Assembly (NCBI GenBank): GCA_050742255.1
Contig: JBOGHU010000101.1
Span: forward strand, 1 to 9,705
Reading direction: 5' to 3'
Source: JBOGHU01 sp050742255
Lineage (GTDB): Bacteria > Actinomycetota > Acidimicrobiia > Acidimicrobiales > CADCSY01
DNA length: 9,705 bases
Positions within the stretch are counted from its first letter, which is position 1, and each line of letters starts with the position of its first letter. The notes beneath the pieces were generated by a model. That model saw only the letters and a program-made list of their open reading frames with translations, searched no databases and was not told the DNA's origin. Position numbers and translations under genes: made by a program. This document shows positions 6,032 to 9,705 of the stretch, one piece after another.

Positions 6032-8999
6032 GGGCGAAGCCCTGGCGGATGGTGTTCTCGGACACGGCCCGGGGGTCGAGGAGCTGGAGGAGGTAGTCGG
6101 GACCACCGGCCTTGGACCCCACGCCCGACAGCCCGTGGCCCCCGAAGGGCTGGCGACCCACCACCGCCCCGGTCGTGGCCCGGTTGACGTACACGTTGCC
6201 CGCCCGCAGCTCGGCCACCGCCCGGCGGATGTGGGCGGGTGAGCGGGAGAGGATCCCGGCGGTGAGGGCGTAGTCGGTGTCGTTGGCCAGGCCCAGGGCG
6301 TGGTCGAGGTCGGCGGCCCGGAACACCGCCAGCAGCGGCCCGAACACCTCCTCGCGCGCCAGCGCGCTGGCCGGGTCCAGGTCGGTCACCACGGCCGGGC
6401 CCACGAAGAACCCGGCGGCGGGCACGTCCTCGCGCACCAGGCTGGGGCGCCCCTCGGCGGCGGCGAGCTCGACCGAGCGCTGGACCCGCTTGTGGGCGTC
6501 GGCATCGATGAGGGGGCCCAGCTCGGTGGCCATCTCCTGGGGGGGGCCGATGACCAGCTCGGCGGCGGCGGCCACGACCCGCTCCACCACCTGGTCGTGG
6601 ACCGAGTCGAGGGCGATCAGGCGGGACGCGGCCGAGCACTTCTGGCCGCTGTAGCCGAACGCCGAGGACACGATGGCGGGGACGGCCTGGTCGAGGTCGG
6701 CGTCGGCATCGACCACGAGCGCGTTCTTGCCTCCCATCTCCGCCACCACCCGCTTCACCGACCGCTGCCCTGGCCGGTGCACCGCGGCGGCGGCGTTGAT
6801 GGCCAGGCCCACGGCCCGGGAGCCGGTGAAGACGACGACGTCCACCCCGGGGTGCTCCACCAGGTGGGCCCCCACCTCCTCGCCCAGCCCGGGCAGGAAG
6901 CCTAGGGCTCCGGGAGGGAGCCCGCCCGCCTCGAACGCCTCGACCAGCCGTGACGCCACCGCCGGGGTCTGCTCGGCCGGCTTGAGCACCACGCAGTTCC
7001 CGGCCACCAGCGCTCCCGCCGCCATGCCGCAGGGGATGGCCAGGGGGAAGTTCCAGGGAGCGATCACCGCCGCCACCCCCTTGCCCTGGTAGGCGAGCCG
7101 GTTGGCCTCCCCCGGAGCCGACGACACCGCCCCGTGCCGGCCCCAGGCCTCGAGGCGGCCCATCTCCCGGCCGTAGTACTCGCAGAAGTCGATGGCCTCG
7201 CACACGTCGGCATCGGCGTCGGCCCACGGCTTGCCGGCCTCGAACACCTCCAGGGCGGCCAGGTCGTGGCGCCGGGCCCGCATCCACGCCGCCGCCCCGA
7301 ACAGGACGGCTGCCCGCTGGGCCACCGGGGTCCGTCGCCAGGCCCCCGATGCGGCCCGGGCGGCCTCCACCGCGGCGTCGGCCTCGGCTCGCCCGCAGCA
7401 CGCCGAGGTGGCCACCACCACCTGGGGGCGGGCCGGGTCGACCGAGGCCAGGGTCTCCGCGGTACGCACCCGGCGGCCGGAGATGACGGCCCGGACGTCG
7501 AGCCTGGGCCCGGCCCCGGCGGTGGCCACGGCGGCGGCGAAGCCGGCCGGCGCCGGCGCCCGGCGCCACTCGGTGTGGGGCTCGGCCCGGTAGGGGCCGG
7601 GCCGACGCGGATCGGTGGGCGGGCGGACCGGCGCAGCCGGCTCGGGGAGGCGGTCGAGCCGAGGGGGGGCGATCAGGCGGTCCATGGCCCGGCCCCGGGC
7701 CAGGCGGTGGGCGACGAAGCTCTCGTTGCTGGTGTTCTCGAGGAGCCGCCTCACCAGGTAGGCCATCCCCGGCAGCAGCTCGCCGACGGGCGTGTAGACC
7801 CGCACCCGCAGCCCCAGCCGGCACAGGGCGGCCTCGGTGGCGTCGCCCATGCCGGCGAGGAGCTGGAGCTCGTAGCCGGTGTCGGGGATGCCCCGGGACC
7901 GCCCGTAGGTGACGGCATAGGCCAGGGAGCGGGGGTTGTGGGAGCCGAACGCCGCCTTCACCGACCCGTGGTGGTCGTGGAGGAGGCGGACGCAGCGCTC
8001 GTAGTTGAGGTCGGTCTCGGCCTTGGCCGCATACACCGGCGGGACCCACCCCGCCGCCTCCGCCACCACCGTCTCGGTGTCCCAGTACGCCCCCTTGACC
8101 AGCCGCACCGTCACCGGCGCCGGCCGCTGGGCCGACCAGGCGATGAGGCGGGCCAGGTCGTGGGCGGCGTCGACCCGGTAGGCCTGGACGGCGACGCCGG
8201 CCTCCAGACCGCCGAACTCCGGCTCGTCCAGCAGCTCCTGGAACAGGCGCAGGGTGAGGTCCTTCACCTCCGAATGCTCCATGTCGAGGTTGACGAACGC
8301 CCCCCGCCGGAGGGCCAGTCGCAGGAGGGGGCGGAGGCGGCCCTTGGCCTGGGCCAGGCCGACCTCGCCGGTCAGGGGGGCGAGCTTGGGTGCCAGCGCG
8401 GTTGGCTTCACCGAGACGTTGACCCGGGGGAGGGGCCCGGCGTCGTCGGACTGGAGGCGGGGGCGGGCCGGCCACGAGGCGGTGGCGTCGAGCAGGACGG
8501 TGAGGGTGCGCTCCACCCGCTCGGCGTAGCGGTCGGCCTCGGCCTCGATGAGGGTGCGCTCCCCCAGCAGGTCCACGGTGAAGGCCCGTCCCCTCTCCCA
8601 GCGGTCGCGGAGTCGGGGGGCGGCGGCGGTGGCGGTGGCCCCCACGATGAACTGCCCGGCCACGGCCCCGATCACGGCGCGGGCCACCCGAGACGCGACC
8701 GGAGCGCCCAAACCCCGCACCGCCCTGGCCGCGCCCAGGGCGGCGCGCACGGGAGCGGGGGCGTGGCCGCCGCCCAGGTACTCGTCGAGGTGGCGCAGGA
8801 CATCGGCGTCGCCGCCGGTGGCCGGGAACACGTCCACCAGTCGGAACAGGTCGGTCTTGAAGGCGGGATCGGCCGTGGCTGCGGCCAGGAGCCGGTCGGT
8901 CCACCACCGCCTGGTGCCCACCCGGGGCCGCTGGGCTCGACCGAGGCGCACGATCTGGCGAGCCAGGGCGGTGACCTCGGCGTCGAGGGGCGTGGCCAC
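6024..8999 (-). CDS. putA: Bifunctional proline dehydrogenase / L-glutamate-gamma-semialdehyde dehydrogenase PutA (short type, no DNA-binding domain)
   Basis: The 991-residue protein oxidises L-proline to glutamate in two steps. The FAD-dependent proline dehydrogenase barrel spans about residues 130-440. It shows NVSVKPTAL (Lys198), FVNLDMEHSEVKD (Asp239), VRLVKGAYWDTE (299-310) and the substrate-binding helix YLVRRLLENTSNESF with Arg417, Arg418 and Glu421. The NAD-dependent aldehyde dehydrogenase spans about 510-980. It shows APWNFPLAIP (Asn650), VVFTGSRAVG, EMGGKNALVVDADADLDQAV (general base Glu754), FGYSGQKCSAASR (nucleophile Cys788) and EEVFGPLLAVF. P5C is normally channelled between the two sites. 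No ribbon-helix-helix repressor domain exists at the N terminus, so unlike E. coli PutA it cannot regulate itself by binding DNA. The start GTG 8999 is forced, since a stop lies two codons upstream, and it is preceded at 7 nt by a TACCGT box. No proline transporter is adjacent. Confidence 0.96.
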   Translation of the reverse strand: MATPLDAEVTALARQIVRLGRAQRPRVGTRRWWTDRLLAAATADPAFKTDLFRLVDVFPATGGDADVLRHLDEYLGGGHAPAPVRAALGAARAVRGLGAPVASRVARAVIGAVAGQFIVGATATAAAPRLRDRWERGRAFTVDLLGERTLIEAEADRYAERVERTLTVLLDATASWPARPRLQSDDAGPLPRVNVSVKPTALAPKLAPLTGEVGLAQAKGRLRPLLRLALRRGAFVNLDMEHSEVKDLTLRLFQELLDEPEFGGLEAGVAVQAYRVDAAHDLARLIAWSAQRPAPVTVRLVKGAYWDTETVVAEAAGWVPPVYAAKAETDLNYERCVRLLHDHHGSVKAAFGSHNPRSLAYAVTYGRSRGIPDTGYELQLLAGMGDATEAALCRLGLRVRVYTPVGELLPGMAYLVRRLLENTSNESFVAHRLARGRAMDRLIAPPRLDRLPEPAAPVRPPTDPRRPGPYRAEPHTEWRRAPAPAGFAAAVATAGAGPRLDVRAVISGRRVRTAETLASVDPARPQVVVATSACCGRAEADAAVEAARAASGAWRRTPVAQRAAVLFGAAAWMRARRHDLAALEVFEAGKPWADADADVCEAIDFCEYYGREMGRLEAWGRHGAVSSAPGEANRLAYQGKGVAAVIAPWNFPLAIPCGMAAGALVAGNCVVLKPAEQTPAVASRLVEAFEAGGLPPGALGFLPGLGEEVGAHLVEHPGVDVVVFTGSRAVGLAINAAAAVHRPGQRSVKRVVAEMGGKNALVVDADADLDQAVPAIVSSAFGYSGQKCSAASRLIALDSVHDQVVERVVAAAAELVIGPPQEMATELGPLIDADAHKRVQRSVELAAAEGRPSLVREDVPAAGFFVGPAVVTDLDPASALAREEVFGPLLAVFRAADLDHALGLANDTDYALTAGILSRSPAHIRRAVAELRAGNVYVNRATTGAVVGRQPFGGHGLSGVGSKAGGPDYLLQLLDPRAVSENTIRQGFAPT

Positions 9000-9006
9000 C
9001 CCCTCA

Positions 9007-9012
9007 ACGGTA
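9007..9012 (-). promoter_or_regulatory. -10-like box for a leaderless putA transcript
   Basis: On the minus strand TACCGT lies 7 nt before GTG 8999, identical in hexamer and spacing to the arfB box. The Gly-rich stretch GAGGGG abuts the GTG directly, too close to act as a normal ribosome binding site, which supports leaderless initiation. No -35 match was seen. Confidence 0.5.
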
Positions 9013-9091
9013 CCGGGGGGTTCGGACGGATTCCCCTGGGCGGCCCGGCGGGGACGGCCGCCCCAGACGGCGACGTACCGGCCTCTGCCGC

Positions 9092-9097
9092 TAGGGT
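9092..9097 (+). promoter_or_regulatory. Candidate -10 box for tRNA-Cys
   Basis: TAGGGT (overlapped by TTAT just downstream) lies 11 nt before the mature 5' end of the tRNA, leaving room for a short precursor leader trimmed by RNase P. The -35 region around 9068-9075 shows no good match to TTGACA. Confidence 0.4.
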
Positions 9098-9108
9098 TAT
9101 CGGCGAGC

Positions 9109-9180
9109 GGCGGCGTGGCCGAGTGGTTCAGGCAAGGGCCTGCAAAGCCCTGTACCCGGGTTCGATTCCCGGCGCCGCCT
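9109..9180 (+). tRNA. tRNA-Cys (anticodon GCA)
   Basis: The 72-nt sequence folds into a full cloverleaf. The acceptor stem is GGCGGCG/CGCCGCC (7 bp). The D stem is GCC/GGC with loop GAGTGGTTCA. The anticodon stem AGGGC/GCCCT encloses loop CTGCAAA with anticodon GCA. The variable loop is the 4-nt GTAC, and the T arm is CCGGG-TTCGATT-CCCGG. The discriminator base is U73, as expected for tRNA-Cys. CCA is not encoded and must be added after processing. tRNA 3' ends are common integration sites for mobile elements, and mobile DNA begins within about 100 bp downstream. Confidence 0.97.
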
Positions 9181-9186
9181 CTCTGA

Positions 9187-9211
9187 AGAAGTGCTGGTCA
9201 GGCGCACTTTT
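9187..9211 (+). terminator. Likely intrinsic terminator of tRNA-Cys
   Basis: An 8-bp stem pairs 9187-9194 (AGAAGTGC) with 9204-9211 (GCACTTTT), with one G-U pair, around the 9-nt loop TGGTCAGGC. The descending arm ends in TTTT, giving the U-run of a Rho-independent terminator 7 nt after the tRNA. The upstream A-rich arm means it might also work in the opposite direction. A competing 5-bp hairpin (CGCAC 9203-9207 / GTGCG 9216-9220) shares its bases. Confidence 0.5.
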
Positions 9212-9244
9212 CCTGGTGCGAGTGTTCGTGCCCCAGAGCCCGAG

Positions 9245-9271
9245 GACACGGCCAGGACACGAAAATGACAC
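9245..9271. repeat. Three GACAC boxes at exact 11-bp spacing
   Basis: GACAC starts at 9245, 9256 and 9267; on the minus strand this reads as GTGTC boxes in tandem. The first two lie in the longer identical octamer AGGACACG (9243-9250 and 9254-9261). An 11-bp period puts all three on nearly the same helix face, as for sites bound by one protein oligomer. The array lies 19 bp beyond the stop of the HTH gene and about 70 bp from the tRNA. It could be transposase-binding end repeats of the insertion sequence, arm-type integrase/excisionase sites, or the operator of the HTH protein. Confidence 0.7.
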
Positions 9272-9290
9272 AGGAAGTCGCGTCCAGCGC

Positions 9291-9578
9291 TTAGCGGGCG
9301 CGCTTCTTGGCCAGGCGCTCCGCCTTCTTGGCCGGTGGCGGGGGCGGGGTCACCCGGTGCTGGTTAAGGGTGTCGAGGACGTCTTCGAGGAAGAAGTGGA
9401 ACTTTCGGCTTCCCGGCAACCTGCTGGCCGGCAGCCGCCCGTCGGCGGCCATGAGCAGCACCGTCCGGGGGTTGAGGTCGAGCAGTTCCGCTACCTGGAC
9501 AGTGGTCAAGATGGGCGGGTACTGCTCCCGAATCCGGGCGAAGCCGTCGTCCTTGGAAGCACTTGCCACCCGACTCAC
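9291..9578 (-). CDS. Small HTH DNA-binding protein (excisionase / MerR-like HTH_17 type)
   Basis: The 95-residue product carries a MerR/excisionase-like winged helix at about residues 23-72. The segment ILTTVQVAELLDLNPRTVLL is the helix-turn-helix, followed by a wing (ADGRLPASRLPGSRKFHF) and FLEDVLDTLNQHR. After it come a run of five prolines (78-82) and a Lys/Arg-rich tail that could add non-specific DNA contacts. The family includes phage and transposon excisionases, BldC-like regulators and small helper proteins. The start is GTG 9578, with GTG 9569 as an alternative; neither has a good ribosome binding site, but the transposase stop lies only 19 nt upstream, so the two are probably co-transcribed. 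It is not an integrase. A role in element excision, transposition control or simple repression is open. Confidence 0.8.
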   Translation of the reverse strand: MSRVASASKDDGFARIREQYPPILTTVQVAELLDLNPRTVLLMAADGRLPASRLPGSRKFHFFLEDVLDTLNQHRVTPPPPPAKKAERLAKKRAR

Positions 9579-9597
9579 CTTAGGGCCCGCTCGGGAA

Positions 9598-9705
9598 CTA
9601 CTTGGGCGGTGGTGTGTGCACCGTGTAGTTCCAGTCGCCGTGGAAGTCGTGGCGCGTCATTGGCACGGCCGCCAGCTCCTTGTCGCTGATCTTGACGCCG
9701 GTCGG
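9598..9705 (-). CDS. ISAzo13-family transposase, C-terminal 35 residues only (5' part outside window)
   Basis: The frame enters from the right edge and ends at TAG 9598-9600. Its sequence is PTGVKISDKELAAVPMTRHD followed by FHGDWNYTVHTPPPK. This closely matches the remembered C-terminal signature of ISAzo13 (Rhodopirellula-type) transposases: Tyr/Pro-x-G-(I/V)-K-(I/V)-(S/T)-D, then LTR-x-x-FHG-(E/D)-WNYT(I/V). These are DDE-type enzymes that move an insertion sequence. The catalytic residues lie upstream, outside the window, so intactness cannot be judged, but the C terminus is not visibly broken. Confidence 0.8.
   Translation of the reverse strand, partial: PTGVKISDKELAAVPMTRHDFHGDWNYTVHTPPPK

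Larger units (their letters stand above)
9243..9705 (-). mobile_element. End of an ISAzo13-type insertion sequence or related element (partial)
   Basis: The stretch contains the transposase C terminus, an HTH protein gene 19 nt downstream on the same strand, and the phased GACAC repeats. Its base composition is less GC-rich than the rest of the window (runs such as GAAAATGACA, AAGAAGTGGAACTTT), suggesting acquisition. The outer boundary is my guess at the first repeat; no target-site duplication can be checked because the other end lies outside the window. An alternative is an integrative element inserted at the tRNA-Cys with an unrelated insertion sequence inside. Confidence 0.45.

Noticed and set aside
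5428..8907. An 1159-codon open frame on the minus strand
   Set aside because: It is a shifted frame over putA, whose own frame carries all catalytic motifs. The translation is dominated by Arg, Pro and Gly with no domain.
9203..9220. Hairpin CGCAC/GTGCG after the tRNA as terminator
   Set aside because: It has only 5 bp and no T-run after it; the overlapping 9187-9211 hairpin with its TTTT arm is a better terminator.
7134..9689. An 851-codon plus-strand open frame
   Set aside because: It is antisense to putA and reads through the tRNA-Cys and the HTH gene, so it cannot be a normal gene.
1..9705. CRISPR array, toxin-antitoxin, restriction or other defence system
   Set aside because: No spaced direct repeats of CRISPR size and no recognisable nuclease, methylase or toxin motifs were seen. 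The tRNA-adjacent DNA shows only an HTH gene and a transposase end.

Overview
This window comes from a very GC-rich actinobacterium. A soluble DesA-type acyl-ACP desaturase, strong G/C preference at third codon positions, many GTG starts and leaderless-looking promoters all fit. An Acidimicrobiia-like lineage is my guess from overall feel, not something the sequence proves. Most of the window is ordinary chromosome. The last ~500 bases, beside a tRNA gene, carry mobile DNA with visibly lower GC.

Left part (1-1958): a membrane-anchored tyrosine/dual-specificity-type phosphatase (minus) is divergent from a single-pass membrane protein (plus). The latter has a cytoplasmic helical, possibly winged-helix, domain and an external beta-rich domain. 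Middle-left (1979-4057): three minus-strand genes follow one another in the order arfB (ribosome rescue hydrolase), an AlkA-like 3-methyladenine DNA glycosylase, and an acyl-ACP desaturase. Their spacing looks like an operon, yet each start is preceded by its own TANNNT -10-like box 6-7 nt upstream, the geometry of leaderless promoters. The desaturase promoter also carries a TetR-type palindrome exactly between its -35 and -10 boxes.

Middle (4058-6031): a plus-strand chain holds a doubtful 116-codon ORF, a class V (cysteine desulfurase/isopenicillin N epimerase-like) aminotransferase and a small membrane protein, joined by GTGA 4-base overlaps. The 3' end of the membrane-protein gene overlaps by 8 bp the 3' end of a convergent 991-residue proline-catabolism enzyme, PutA (6024-8999, minus). 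This PutA is the short bifunctional type without an N-terminal DNA-binding domain.

Right end (9001-9705): a tRNA-Cys(GCA) with a likely intrinsic terminator is followed by three GACAC boxes repeated at exactly 11-bp intervals. Then come a small excisionase/MerR-like HTH protein (minus) and the C-terminal 35 residues of an ISAzo13-type transposase that enters from beyond the window. I read this as the end of an insertion sequence or integrated element next to a tRNA gene, with the HTH gene possibly an accessory of the transposase.

I found no CRISPR array, toxin-antitoxin pair or defence system. The items most worth a second look are the transposase-HTH-phased-repeat unit, the operator inside the desaturase promoter, and the recurring leaderless promoter module.
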